DNA of 64,000 nt from Rhytidiadelphus loreus (taxonomy: Eukaryota > Streptophyta > Bryopsida > Hypnales > Hylocomiaceae): the NCBI GenBank assembly GCA_947034895.1, contig OX344763.1, positions 59,043,093 to 59,107,092 of the forward strand, read 5' to 3'. The translations under genes and the position numbers were made by a program. This document shows positions 1 to 12,500 of the stretch, piece by piece; positions within the stretch are counted from its first letter, which is position 1; every line of letters begins with the position of its first letter. The notes beneath the pieces are model-generated. The model was not told where the DNA came from. It searched no databases and saw only the letters and a list, made by a program, of their open reading frames with translations.

Positions 1-20
1 AAAAAAATATATAATTGGTG
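1..20 (+). repeat. Partial monomer at the left window edge
   Basis: The first 20 bases are the tail of a monomer: an A tract, TATATAATT and GGTG directly before the first GTCACGATG at 21. The array therefore continues beyond the left edge. Confidence 0.95.
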
Positions 21-242
21 GTCACGATGAATGACTTTCTAGTACGTGGAAATGAAATATTCGTGCATGAACCTGGCCCTCTATTTTAAAGTCCACAAAA
101 TTGTAATCTCATGAAATTCATTGATAGAAATCTGGGAAAGAGGTTGTGCAAGTTGCAAGTGCTCCTAAACTCATGAATTAATGAAAAAAATATATAATTG
201 GGAGTCACGATGAATGACTTTCTAGTACGTGGAAATGAAATA

Positions 243-254
243 TTCGTGCACGAA
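243..254. other. 12-bp perfect palindrome, form 1 (representative copy)
   Basis: TTCGTGCACGAA equals its own reverse complement and lies at monomer positions 40-51. It is the commonest state in domains B and C. Non-symmetric states are TTCCTGCACGAA, TTCGTGCATGAA, TTCGTGCAAGAA, TTCGTGCACAAA, TTCGTGGACGAA and TTCGTCCACAAA. Dyad symmetry is known to be enriched in some centromere satellites, but no protein binding can be claimed here. Confidence 0.9.
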
Positions 255-549
255 CCTAGCCCTCTATTTTAAAGTTGACAAAATTGTAATCTCATGGAAT
301 TCATGTACAGAAATCTGGGAAAGAGGTTGTGCACGTTGCAAGTGCTCCTAAACTCATGAATTAATCAAGAAAATATATAATTGGGAGTCACGATGAATGA
401 CTTTCTAGTACGTGAAAATGCAATATTCGTGCACGAACCTTGCCCTCTATTTTAAAGTTGACAAAATTGTAATCTCATGGAATTCATGTACAGAAATCTG
501 GGAAAGAGGTTGTGCACGTTGCAAGTGCTCCTAAACTCATGAATTAATC

Positions 550-565
550 AAAAAAATATATAATT
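550..565 (+). other. A7 tract and TATATAATT at the monomer junction (representative copy)
   Basis: Seven adenines followed by TATATAATT end each monomer, so an A tract recurs every 183 bp. Common alternatives are CAACAAAA (mostly domain B), CAAGAAAA and CAAAAGAA (mostly domain A). A tracts stiffen or bend DNA and often mark linker DNA between nucleosomes. The spacing is close to one nucleosome plus linker, but phasing is inferred only. Confidence 0.75.
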
Positions 566-974
566 GGTGGTCACGATGAATGACTTTCTAGTACGTGGAA
601 ATGAAATATTCCTGCACGAACCTTGCCCTGTATTTTAAAGTCGACAAAATTGTAATCTCATGGAATTCATGTACAGAAATCTGTGAAAGAGGTTGTGCAA
701 GTTGCAAGTGCTCCTAAATTCATGAATTAATCAAAAAAATATATAATTGGTGGTCACGATGAATGACTTTCTAGTACGTGGAAATGAAATATTCCTGCAC
801 GAACCTTGCCCTGTATTTTAAAGTCGACAAAATTGTAATCTCATGGAATTCATGTACAGAAATCTGGGAAAGAGGTTGTGCACGTTGCAAGTGCTCCTAA
901 ACTCATGAATTAATCAAAAAAATATATAATTGGTGGTCACGATGAATGACTTTCTAGTACGTGGAAATGAAATA

Positions 975-986
975 TTCCTGCAGGAA
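975..986. other. 12-bp perfect palindrome, form 2 (representative copy)
   Basis: TTCCTGCAGGAA at the same monomer position is also a perfect palindrome; it differs from form 1 by two symmetric changes (position 43 G to C and position 48 C to G). Other copies lie near 4638, 5551, 7383, 8296, 9582, 43242, 50568, 52208, 53307, 54403, 56783 and 59344. It contains a PstI-type CTGCAG core. Confidence 0.88.
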
Positions 987-1085
987 CCTTGCCCTGTATT
1001 TTAAAGTCGACAAAATTGTAATCTCATGGAATTCATGTACAGAAATCTGTGAAAGAGGTTGTGCAAGTTGCAAGTGCTCCTAAAT

Positions 1086-2340
1086 TCATGAATTAATCAA
1101 AAAAATATATAATTGGTGGTCACGATGAATGACTTTCTAGTACGTGGAAATGAAATATTCCTGCACGAACCTTGCCCTGTATTTTAAAGTTGACAAAATT
1201 GTAATCTCATAGAATTCATGTACAGAAATCTGTGAAAGAAGTTGTGCAAGTTGCAAGTGCTCCTAAACTCATGAATTAATCAAGAAAATATATAATTGGG
1301 AGTCACGATGAATGACTTTCTAGTACGTGAAAATGCAATATTCGTGGACGGATCTAGCCCTCTATTTTAAAGTCCAAAATATTGTAATCTCATGGAATTC
1401 ATGTACAGAAATCTGGGAAAGAGGTTGTGCAAGTTGCAAGTGCTCCTAAATTCATGAATTAATCAAAAAAATATATAATTGGTGGTCACGATGAATGACT
1501 TTCCAGTACGTGGAAATGAAATATTCGTGCACGAACCTTGCCCTGTATTTTAAAGTTGACAAAATTGTAATCTCATAGAATTCATGTACAGAAATCTGTG
1601 AAAGAAGTTGTGCAAGTTGCAAGTGCTCCTAAACTCATGAATTAATCAAGAAAATATATAATTGGGAGTCACGATGAATGACTTTCTAGTACGTGAAAAT
1701 GAAATATTCGTGGACGAATCTAGCCCTCTATTTTAAAGTCCAAAATATTGTAATCTCATGGAATTCATGTACAGAAATCTGGGAAAGAGGTTGTGCAAGT
1801 TGCAAATGCTCCTAAATTCATGAATTAATCAAAAAAATATATAATTGGTGGTCACGATGAATGACTTTCCAGTACGTGGAAATGAAATATTCGTGCACGA
1901 ACCTTGCCCTGTATTTTAAAGTCGACAAAATTGTAATCTCATGGAATTCATGTACAGAAATCTGGGAAAGAGGTTGTGCAAGTTGCAAGTGCTCCTAAAC
2001 TCATGAATTAATCAAGAAAATATATAATTGGGAGTCACGATGAATGACTTTCTAGTACGTGGAAATGAAATATTCCTGAACGAACCTTGCCCTGTATTTT
2101 AAAGTTGACAAAATTGTAATCTCATGGAATTCATGTACAGAAATCTGGGAAAGAGGTTGTGCACGTTGCAAGTGCTCCTAAACTCATGAATTAATCAAAA
2201 GAATATATAATTGGGAGTCACGATGAATGACTTTCTAGTACGTGGAAATGAAATATTCGTGCATGAACCTGGCCCTCTATTTTAAAGTCCACAAAAATGT
2301 AATCTCATGGAATTCATGTACAGAAATCTGGGAAAGAGGT
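1086..2340 (+). repeat. 12-monomer higher-order repeat, copy 1 (offset 2196 bp)
   Basis: About seven monomers here match 3282-4536 at an offset of exactly 2196 bp (12 x 183). Shared rare variants include CATAGAATTC with CTGTGAAAGAAG, the TTTCCAGTACG monomers, TGCAAATGCTCC near 1802, CCTGAACGAACC near 2075 and CAAAAGAATAT near 2200. One visible difference is GGACGGATC here against GGACGAATC in the other copy. Matching fails before 1086 (TAAATTC against TAAACTC) and after 2340 (TGTACAAG with a GTGCACCTG tail here, TGTGCAAG there). Confidence 0.9.
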
Positions 2341-3281
2341 TGTACAAGTTGCAAGTGCACCTGAACTCATGAATTAATCAAAAAAATATATAATTGGTGG
2401 TCACGATGAATGACTTTCTAGTACGTGGAAATGAAATATTCCTGCACGAACCTTGCCCTGTATTTTAAAGTCGACAAAATTGTAATCTCATGGAATTCAT
2501 GTACAGAAATCTGGGAAAGAGGTTGTACAAGTTGCAAGTGCACCTGAACTCATGAATTAATCAAAAAAATATATAATTGGTGGTCACGATGAATGACTTT
2601 CTAGTACGTGGAAATGAAATATTCGTGCATGAACCTGGCCCTCTATTTTAAAGTCCACAAAAATGTAATCTCATGGAATTCATGTACAGAAATCTGGGAA
2701 AGAGGTTGTGCACGTTGCAAGTGCTCCTAAACTCATGAATTAATCAAAAAAATATATAATTGGTGGTCACGATGAATGACTTTCTAGTACGTGGAAATGA
2801 AATATTCCTGCACGAACCTTGCCCTGTATTTTAAAGTCGACAAAATTGTAATCTCATGGAATTCATGTACAGAAATCTGGGAAAGAGGTTGTACAATTTG
2901 CAAGTGCACCTGAACTCATGAATTAATCAAAAAAATATATAATTGGTGGTCACGATGAATGACTTTCTAGTACGTGGAAATGAAATATTCGTGCACGAAC
3001 CTTGCCCTCTATTTTAAAGTCGATAAAATTGTAATCTCATGGAATTCATGTACAGAAATCTGGGAAAGAGGTTGTGCACGTTGCAAGTGCTCCTAAACTC
3101 ATGAATTAATCAAAAAAATATATAATTGGTGGTCACGATGAATGACTTTCTAGTACGTGGAAATGAAATATTCGTGCACGAACCTAGCCCTCTATTTTAA
3201 AGTCCAAAATATTGTAATCTCATGGAATTCATGTACAGAAATCTGGGAAAGAGGTTGTGCACGTTGCAAGTGCTCCTAAAC

Positions 3282-4536
3282 TCATGAATTAATCAAAAAA
3301 ATATATAATTGGTGGTCACGATGAATGACTTTCTAGTACGTGGAAATGAAATATTCCTGCACGAACCTTGCCCTGTATTTTAAAGTTGACAAAATTGTAA
3401 TCTCATAGAATTCATGTACAGAAATCTGTGAAAGAAGTTGTGCAAGTTGCAAGTGCTCCTAAACTCATGAATTAATCAAGAAAATATATAATTGGGAGTC
3501 ACGATGAATGACTTTCTAGTACGTGAAAATGCAATATTCGTGGACGAATCTAGCCCTCTATTTTAAAGTCCAAAATATTGTAATCTCATGGAATTCATGT
3601 ACAGAAATCTGGGAAAGAGGTTGTGCAAGTTGCAAGTGCTCCTAAATTCATGAATTAATCAAAAAAATATATAATTGGTGGTCACGATGAATGACTTTCC
3701 AGTACGTGGAAATGAAATATTCGTGCACGAACCTTGCCCTGTATTTTAAAGTTGACAAAATTGTAATCTCATAGAATTCATGTACAGAAATCTGTGAAAG
3801 AAGTTGTGCAAGTTGCAAGTGCTCCTAAACTCATGAATTAATCAAGAAAATATATAATTGGGAGTCACGATGAATGACTTTCTAGTACGTGAAAATGAAA
3901 TATTCGTGGACGAATCTAGCCCTCTATTTTAAAGTCCAAAATATTGTAATCTCATGGAATTCATGTACAGAAATCTGGGAAAGAGGTTGTGCAAGTTGCA
4001 AATGCTCCTAAATTCATGAATTAATCAAAAAAATATATAATTGGTGGTCACGATGAATGACTTTCCAGTACGTGGAAATGAAATATTCGTGCACGAACCT
4101 TGCCCTGTATTTTAAAGTCGACAAAATTGTAATCTCATGGAATTCATGTACAGAAATCTGGGAAAGAGGTTGTGCAAGTTGCAAGTGCTCCTAAACTCAT
4201 GAATTAATCAAGAAAATATATAATTGGGAGTCACGATGAATGACTTTCTAGTACGTGGAAATGAAATATTCCTGAACGAACCTTGCCCTGTATTTTAAAG
4301 TTGACAAAATTGTAATCTCATGGAATTCATGTACAGAAATCTGGGAAAGAGGTTGTGCACGTTGCAAGTGCTCCTAAACTCATGAATTAATCAAAAGAAT
4401 ATATAATTGGGAGTCACGATGAATGACTTTCTAGTACGTGGAAATGAAATATTCGTGCATGAACCTGGCCCTCTATTTTAAAGTCCACAAAAATGTAATC
4501 TCATGGAATTCATGTACAGAAATCTGGGAAAGAGGT
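3282..4536 (+). repeat. 12-monomer higher-order repeat, copy 2
   Basis: This is the partner of 1086-2340 at +2196 bp, with the same ordered series of rare variants: CATAGAATTC, GGACGAATC, TTTCCAGTACG, TGCAAATGCTCC, CCTGAACGAACC and CAAAAGAATAT. A third partial copy lies at about 63.5 kb to the window end. Confidence 0.9.
3498..3680 (+). repeat. Representative monomer of the linked-variant subtype
   Basis: This monomer carries several diagnostic changes together: GTGAAAATGC for GTGGAAATGA, TTCGTGGACGAA for the palindrome, ATCTAGCCCTC for ACCTTGCCCTG, and GTCCAAAATATTG for GTCGACAAAATTG. The same combination, complete or partial, recurs near 1320, 1700, 3900, 15050, 38840, 42860, 43040, 43960, 44140, 50370, 51650, 52010, 54030, 56400, 59510 and 63720. 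It is a distinct subfamily dispersed among the other monomers. Confidence 0.85.
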
Positions 4537-4544
4537 TGTGCAAG

Positions 4545-6837
4545 TTGCAAGTGCTCCTAAACTCATGAATTAATCAAAAAAATATATAATTGGTGGTCAC
4601 GATGAATGACTTTCTAGTACGTGGAAATGAAATATTCCTGCAGGAACCTTGCCCTGTATTTTAAAGTCGACAAAACTGTAATCTCATGGAATTCATGTAC
4701 AGAAATCTGGGAAAGAGGTTGTGCACGTTGCAAGTGCTCCTAAACTCATGAATTAATCAAGAAAATATATAATTGGGAGTCACGATGAATGACTTTCTAG
4801 TACGTGGAAATGAAATATTCGTGCATGAACCTGGCCCTCTATTTTAAAGTCCAAAATATTGTAATCTCATGGAATTCATGTACAGAAATCTGGGAAAGAG
4901 GTTGTGCAAGTTGCAAGTGCTCCTAAATTCATGAATTAATCAAAAAAATATATAATTGGTGGTCACGATGAATGACTTTCTAGTACGTGGAAATGAAATA
5001 TTCGTCCACAAACCTGGCCCTCTATTTTAAAGTCGATAAAATTGTAATCTCATGGAATTCATGTACAGAAATCTGGGAAAGAGGTTGTGCACGTTGCAAG
5101 TGCTCCTAAACTCATGAATTAATCAAAAAAATATATAATTCGGAGTCACGATGAATGACTTTCTAGTACGTGGAAATGAAATATTCCTGCACGAACCTTG
5201 CCCTGTATTTTAAAGTTGACAAAATTGTAATCTCATGGAATTCATGTACAGAAATCTGGGAAAGAGGTTGTGCACGTTGCAAGTGCTCCTAAACTCATGA
5301 ATTAAACAAAAAAATATATAATTGGGAGTCACGATGAATGACTTTCTAGTACGTGGAAATGAAATATTCGTGCACGAACCTTGCCCTCTATTTTAAAGTT
5401 GACAAAATTGTAATCTCATGGAATTCATGTACAGAAATCTGGGAAAGAGGTTGTGCACGTTGCAAGTGCTCCTAAACTCATGAATTAATCAAAAAAATAT
5501 ATAATTGGTGGTCACGATGAATGACTTTCTAGTACGTGGAAATGAAATATTCCTGCAGGAACCTTGCCCTGTATTTTAAAGTGGACAAAATTGTAATCTC
5601 ATGGAATTCATGTACAGAAATCTGGGAAAGAGGTTGTGCACGTTGCAAGTGCTCCTAAACTCATGAATTAATCAAAAAAATATATAATTGGGAGTCACGA
5701 TGAATGACTTTCTAGTACGTGGAAATGAAATATTCGTGCATGAACCTGGCCCTCTATTTTAAAGTCCAAAATATTGTAATCTCATGGAATTCATGTACAG
5801 AAATCTGGGAAAGAGGTTGTGCAAGTTGCAAGTGCTCCTAAATTCATGAATTAATCAAAAAAATATATAATTGGTGGTCACGATGAATGACTTTCTAGTA
5901 CGTGGAAATGAAATATTCGTGCATGAACCTGGCCCTCTATTTTAAAGTCCACAAAAATGTAATCTCATGGAATTCATGTACAGAAATCTGGGAAAGAGGT
6001 TGTGCAAGTTGCAAGTGTTCCTAAACTCATGAATTAATCAAGAAAATATATAATTGGGAGTCACGATGAATGACTTTCTAGTACGTGGAAATGAAATATT
6101 CGTGCATGAACCTGGCCCTCTATTTTAAAGTCCACAAAATTGTAATCTCATGAAATTCATGTACAGAAATCTGGGAAAGAGGTTGTGCACGTTGCAAGTG
6201 CTCCTAAACTCATGAATTAATCAAAAAAATATATAATTGGTGGTCACGATGAATGACTTTCTAGTACGTGGAAATGAAATATTCGTGCACGAACCTTGCC
6301 CTGTATTTTAAAGTTGACAAAATTGTAATCTCATGGAATTCATGTACAGAAATCTGGGAAAGAGGTTGTGCACGTTGCAAGTGCTCCTAAACTCATGAAT
6401 TAATCAAGAAAATATATAATTGGGAGTCACGATGAATGACTTTCTAGTACGTGGAAATGAAATATTCGTGCACGAACCTTGCCCTGTATTTTAAAGTCGA
6501 TAAAATTGTAATCTCATGGAATTCATGTACTGAAATCTGGGAAAGAGGTTGTGCAAGTTGCAAGTGCTCCTAAACTCATGAATTAATCAAAAAAATATAT
6601 AATTGGGAGTCACGATGAATGACTTTCTAGTACGTGGAAATGAAATATTCGTGCACGAACCTTGCCCTGTATTTTAAAGTCGACAAAATTGTAATCTCAT
6701 GGAATTCATGTACAGAAATCTGGGAAAGAGGTTGTGCAAGTTGCAAGTGCTCCTAAACTCATGAATTAATCAACAAAATATATAATTGGTGGTCACGATG
6801 AATGACTTTCTAGTACGTGGAAATGAAATATTCCTGC
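4545..6837 (+). repeat. 15-monomer higher-order repeat, copy 1 (offset 2745 bp)
   Basis: About 2.29 kb matches 7290-9582 at an offset of 2745 bp (15 x 183) with no difference at the markers I compared. Shared rare variants are CCTGCAGGAACC with AAACTG at 4639, TTCGTCCACAAACC at 5001, AATTCGGAGTC near 5137, GTGGAC near 5581 and CATGTACTGAAATC near 6528. Matching ends where TTCCTGCACG here faces TTCCTGCAGG in the other copy. The 452 bp between the copies (6838-7289) are ordinary monomers with GTCTCGATG junctions. Confidence 0.9.
6609..6791 (+). repeat. Representative consensus-like 183-bp monomer
   Basis: This copy is close to the consensus and is given as a map of the unit. Position 1 is the G of GTCACGATG. 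Positions 40-51 (6648-6659) hold the palindrome TTCGTGCACGAA. Positions 60-75 carry the variable CTGTATTTTAAAGTCG block, with alternatives such as CTCTATTTT, GTTGAC, GTCCAC and GTCCAAAATATTG. Positions 91-106 hold an EcoRI-type GAATTC core whose flank is either CATGTACAG or CATTGA(A/C/T)AG. Positions 129-141 contain the short direct repeat GCAAGTT-GCAAGTG. Positions 164-170 are an A tract (here CAACAAAA, usually A7) followed by TATATAATT. The junction is GGTG or GGGA before the next GTCACG. Confidence 0.95.
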
Positions 6838-7289
6838 ACGAACCTTGCCCTGTATTTTAAAGTTGACAAAATTGTAATCTCATGGAATTCATGTACAGAA
6901 ATCTGGGAAAGAGGTTGTGCACGTTGCAAGTGCTGCTAAACTCATGAATTAAACAAAAAAATATATAATTGGGAGTCTCGATGAATGACTTTCTAGTACG
7001 TGGAAATGAAATATTCGTGCACGAACCTTGCCCTGTATTTTAAAGTTGACAAAATTGTAATCTCATGGAATTCATGTACAGAAATCTGGGAAAGAGGTTG
7101 TGCACGTTGCAAGTGCTGCTAAACTCATGAATTAAACAAAAAAATATATAATTGGGAGTCTCGATGAATGACTTTCTAGTACGTGGAAATGAAATATTCG
7201 TGCACGAACCTTGCCCTCTATTTTAAAGTTGACAAAATTGTAATCTCATGGAATTCATGTACAGAAATCTGGGAAAGAGGTTGTGCACG

Positions 7290-9582
7290 TTGCAAGTGCT
7301 CCTAAACTCATGAATTAATCAAAAAAATATATAATTGGTGGTCACGATGAATGACTTTCTAGTACGTGGAAATGAAATATTCCTGCAGGAACCTTGCCCT
7401 GTATTTTAAAGTCGACAAAACTGTAATCTCATGGAATTCATGTACAGAAATCTGGGAAAGAGGTTGTGCACGTTGCAAGTGCTCCTAAACTCATGAATTA
7501 ATCAAGAAAATATATAATTGGGAGTCACGATGAATGACTTTCTAGTACGTGGAAATGAAATATTCGTGCATGAACCTGGCCCTCTATTTTAAAGTCCAAA
7601 ATATTGTAATCTCATGGAATTCATGTACAGAAATCTGGGAAAGAGGTTGTGCAAGTTGCAAGTGCTCCTAAATTCATGAATTAATCAAAAAAATATATAA
7701 TTGGTGGTCACGATGAATGACTTTCTAGTACGTGGAAATGAAATATTCGTCCACAAACCTGGCCCTCTATTTTAAAGTCGATAAAATTGTAATCTCATGG
7801 AATTCATGTACAGAAATCTGGGAAAGAGGTTGTGCACGTTGCAAGTGCTCCTAAACTCATGAATTAATCAAAAAAATATATAATTCGGAGTCACGATGAA
7901 TGACTTTCTAGTACGTGGAAATGAAATATTCCTGCACGAACCTTGCCCTGTATTTTAAAGTTGACAAAATTGTAATCTCATGGAATTCATGTACAGAAAT
8001 CTGGGAAAGAGGTTGTGCACGTTGCAAGTGCTCCTAAACTCATGAATTAAACAAAAAAATATATAATTGGGAGTCACGATGAATGACTTTCTAGTACGTG
8101 GAAATGAAATATTCGTGCACGAACCTTGCCCTCTATTTTAAAGTTGACAAAATTGTAATCTCATGGAATTCATGTACAGAAATCTGGGAAAGAGGTTGTG
8201 CACGTTGCAAGTGCTCCTAAACTCATGAATTAATCAAAAAAATATATAATTGGTGGTCACGATGAATGACTTTCTAGTACGTGGAAATGAAATATTCCTG
8301 CAGGAACCTTGCCCTGTATTTTAAAGTGGACAAAATTGTAATCTCATGGAATTCATGTACAGAAATCTGGGAAAGAGGTTGTGCACGTTGCAAGTGCTCC
8401 TAAACTCATGAATTAATCAAAAAAATATATAATTGGGAGTCACGATGAATGACTTTCTAGTACGTGGAAATGAAATATTCGTGCATGAACCTGGCCCTCT
8501 ATTTTAAAGTCCAAAATATTGTAATCTCATGGAATTCATGTACAGAAATCTGGGAAAGAGGTTGTGCAAGTTGCAAGTGCTCCTAAATTCATGAATTAAT
8601 CAAAAAAATATATAATTGGTGGTCACGATGAATGACTTTCTAGTACGTGGAAATGAAATATTCGTGCATGAACCTGGCCCTCTATTTTAAAGTCCACAAA
8701 AATGTAATCTCATGGAATTCATGTACAGAAATCTGGGAAAGAGGTTGTGCAAGTTGCAAGTGTTCCTAAACTCATGAATTAATCAAGAAAATATATAATT
8801 GGGAGTCACGATGAATGACTTTCTAGTACGTGGAAATGAAATATTCGTGCATGAACCTGGCCCTCTATTTTAAAGTCCACAAAATTGTAATCTCATGAAA
8901 TTCATGTACAGAAATCTGGGAAAGAGGTTGTGCACGTTGCAAGTGCTCCTAAACTCATGAATTAATCAAAAAAATATATAATTGGTGGTCACGATGAATG
9001 ACTTTCTAGTACGTGGAAATGAAATATTCGTGCACGAACCTTGCCCTGTATTTTAAAGTTGACAAAATTGTAATCTCATGGAATTCATGTACAGAAATCT
9101 GGGAAAGAGGTTGTGCACGTTGCAAGTGCTCCTAAACTCATGAATTAATCAAGAAAATATATAATTGGGAGTCACGATGAATGACTTTCTAGTACGTGGA
9201 AATGAAATATTCGTGCACGAACCTTGCCCTGTATTTTAAAGTCGATAAAATTGTAATCTCATGGAATTCATGTACTGAAATCTGGGAAAGAGGTTGTGCA
9301 AGTTGCAAGTGCTCCTAAACTCATGAATTAATCAAAAAAATATATAATTGGGAGTCACGATGAATGACTTTCTAGTACGTGGAAATGAAATATTCGTGCA
9401 CGAACCTTGCCCTGTATTTTAAAGTCGACAAAATTGTAATCTCATGGAATTCATGTACAGAAATCTGGGAAAGAGGTTGTGCAAGTTGCAAGTGCTCCTA
9501 AACTCATGAATTAATCAACAAAATATATAATTGGTGGTCACGATGAATGACTTTCTAGTACGTGGAAATGAAATATTCCTGC
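7290..9582 (+). repeat. 15-monomer higher-order repeat, copy 2
   Basis: This is the partner of 4545-6837 at +2745 bp, with the same marker order: CCTGCAGGAACC at 7384, TTCGTCCACAAACC at 7746, AATTCGGAGTC near 7882, GTGGAC near 8326 and CATGTACTGAAATC near 9272. Part of the unit (three monomers with GCATGAACCTGG, GTCCAAAATATTG, GTGTTCC and CATGAAATTCATGTAC) recurs again at about 11.0-11.5 kb. Confidence 0.9.
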
Positions 9583-12500
9583 AGGAACCTTGCCCTGTAT
9601 TTTAAAGTCGACAAAATTGTAATCTCATGGAATTCATGTACAGAAATCTGGGAAAGAGGTTGTGCACGCTGCAAGTGCTCCTAAACTCATGAATTAATCA
9701 AAAGAATATATAATTGGGAGTCACGATGAATGACTTTCTAGTACGTGGAAATGAAATATTCGTGCATGAACCTGGCCCTCTATTTTAAAGTCCACAAAAA
9801 TGTAATCTCATGGAATTCATGTACAGAAATCTGGGAAAGAGGTTGTGCAGTTGCAAGTGCTCCTAAACTCATGAATTAATCAAAAAAATATATAATTGGT
9901 GGTCACGATGAATGACTTTCTAGTACGTGGAAATGAAATATTCGTGCACGAACCTTGCCCTGTATTTTAAAGTCGACAAAATTGTAATCTCATGGAATTC
10001 ATGTACAGAAATCTGGGAAAGCGGTTGTGCAAGTTGCAAGTGCTCCTAAACTCATGAATTAATCAAGAAAATATATAATTGGGAGTCACGATGAATGACT
10101 TTCTAGTACGTGGAAATGAAATATTCGTGCACGAACCTTGCCCTGTATTTTAAAGTTGACAAAATTGTAATCTCATGGAATTCATGTACAGAAATCTGGG
10201 AAAGAGGTTGTGCACGTTGCAAGTGCTCCTAAACTCATGAATTAATCAAAAAAATATATAATTGGGAGTCACGATGAATGACTTTCTAGTACGTGGAAAT
10301 GAAATATTCGTGCACGAACCTTGCCCTCTATTTTAAAGTCGATAAAATTGTAATCTCATGGAATTCATGTACAGAAATCTGGGAAAGAGGTTGTGCAAGT
10401 TGCAAGTGCTCCTAAACTCATGAATTAATCAAAAGAATATATAATTGGGAGTCACGATGAATGACTTTCTAGTACGTGGAAATGAAATATTCGTGCATGA
10501 ACCTGGCCCTCTATTTTAAAGTCCACAAAAATGTAATCTCATGGAATTCATGTACAGAAATCTGGGAAAGAGGTTGTGCAAGTTGCAAGTGCTCCTAAAC
10601 TCATGAATTAATCAAAAAAATATATAATTGGTGGTCACGATGAATGACTTTCTAGTACGTGGAAATGAAATATTCGTGCACGAACCTTGCCCTGTATTTT
10701 AAAGTCGATAAAATCGTAATCTCATGGAATTCATGTACAAAAATCTGGGAAAGAGGTTGTGCACGTTGCAAGTGCTCCTAAACTCATGAATTAATCAAAA
10801 AAATATATAATTGGTGGTCACGATGAATGACTTTCTAGTACGTGGAAATGAAATATTCCTGCACGAACCTTGCCCTGTATTTTAAAGTCGACAAAATTGT
10901 AATCTCATGGAATTCATGTACAGAAATCTGGGAAAGAGGTTGTGCACGTTGCAAGTGCTCCTAAACTCATGAATTAATCAAAAAAATATATAATTGGGAG
11001 TCACGATGAATGACTTTCTAGTACGTGGAAATGAAATATTCGTGCATGAACCTGGCCCTCTATTTTAAAGTCCAAAATATTGTAATCTCATGGAATTCAT
11101 GTACAGAAATCTGGGAAAGAGGTTGTGCAAGTTGCAAGTGCTCCTAAATTCATGAATTAATCAAAAAAATATATAATTGGTGGTCACGATGAATGACTTT
11201 CTAGTACGTGGAAATGAAATATTCGTGGATGAACCTGGCCCTCTATTTTAAAGTCCACAAAAATGTAATCTCCTGGAATTCATGTACAGAAATCTGGGAA
11301 AGAGGTTGTGCAAGTTGCAAGTGTTCCTAAACTCATGAATTAATCAAGAAAATATATAATTGGGAGTCACGATGAATGACTTTCTAGTACGTGGAAATGA
11401 AATATTCGTGCATGAACCTGGCCCTCTATTTTAAAGTCCACAAAATTGTAATCTCATGAAATTCATGTACAGAAATCTGGGAAAGAGGTTGTGCAAGTTG
11501 CAAGTGCTCCTAAATTCATGAATTAATCAAAAAAATATATAATTGGGAGTCACGATGAATGACTTTCTAGTACGTGGAAATGAAATATTCGTGCACGAAC
11601 CTTGCCCTCTATTTTAAAGTCCACAAAAATGTAATCTCATGGAATTCATGTACAGAAATCTGGGAAAGAGGTTGTGCACGTTGCAAGTGCTCCTAAACTC
11701 ATGAATTAATCAAAAAAATATATAATTGGTGGTCACGATGAATGACTTTCTAGTACGTGGAAATGAAATATTCGTGCACGAACCTTGCCCTGTATTTTAA
11801 AGTCGACAAAATTGTAATCTCATGGAATTCATGTACAGAAATCTGGAAAAGAGGTTGTGCACGTTGCAAGTGCTCCTAAACTCATGAATTAATCAAGAAA
11901 ATATATAATTGGGAGTCTCGATGAATGACTTTCTAGTACGTGGAAATGAAATATTCGTGCATGAACCTGGCCCTCTATTTTAAAGTCCAAAATATTGTAA
12001 TCTCATGGAATTCATGTACAGAAATCTGGGAAAGAGGTTGTGCAAGTTGCAAGTGCTCCTAAATTCATGAATTAATCAAAAAAATATATAATTGGTGGTC
12101 ACGATGAATGACTTTCTAGTACGTGGAAATGAAATATTCGTGCATGAACCTGGCCCTCTATTTTAAAGTCCACAAAAATGTAATCTCATGGAATTCATGT
12201 ACAGAAATCTGGGAAAGAGGTTGTGCAAGTTGCAAGTGCTCCTAAACTCATGAATTAATCAAAAAAATATATAATTGGTGGTCACGATGAATGACTTTCT
12301 AGTACGTGGAAATGAAATATTCCTGCACGAACCTTGCCCTGTATTTTAAAGTCGACAAAATTGTATTCTCATGGAATTCATGTACAGAAATCTGGGAAAG
12401 AGGTTGTGCACGTTGCAAGTGCTCCTAAACTCATGAATTAATCAAAAAAATATATAATTGGTGGTCACGATGAATGACTTTCTAGTACGTGGAAATGAAA

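Noticed and set aside
21..28. Yeast-type centromere element I (RTCACRTG) at GTCACGATG
   Set aside because: GTCACGAT agrees at only part of the motif and lacks the final TG; the AT-rich element and CCGAA element expected next to it are absent, and point centromeres are not arrays.
550..565. TATA-box promoter in each monomer
   Set aside because: AT-rich TATATAATT is expected by composition next to an A tract; with no transcript or downstream gene it is described as a tract and not called a promoter.
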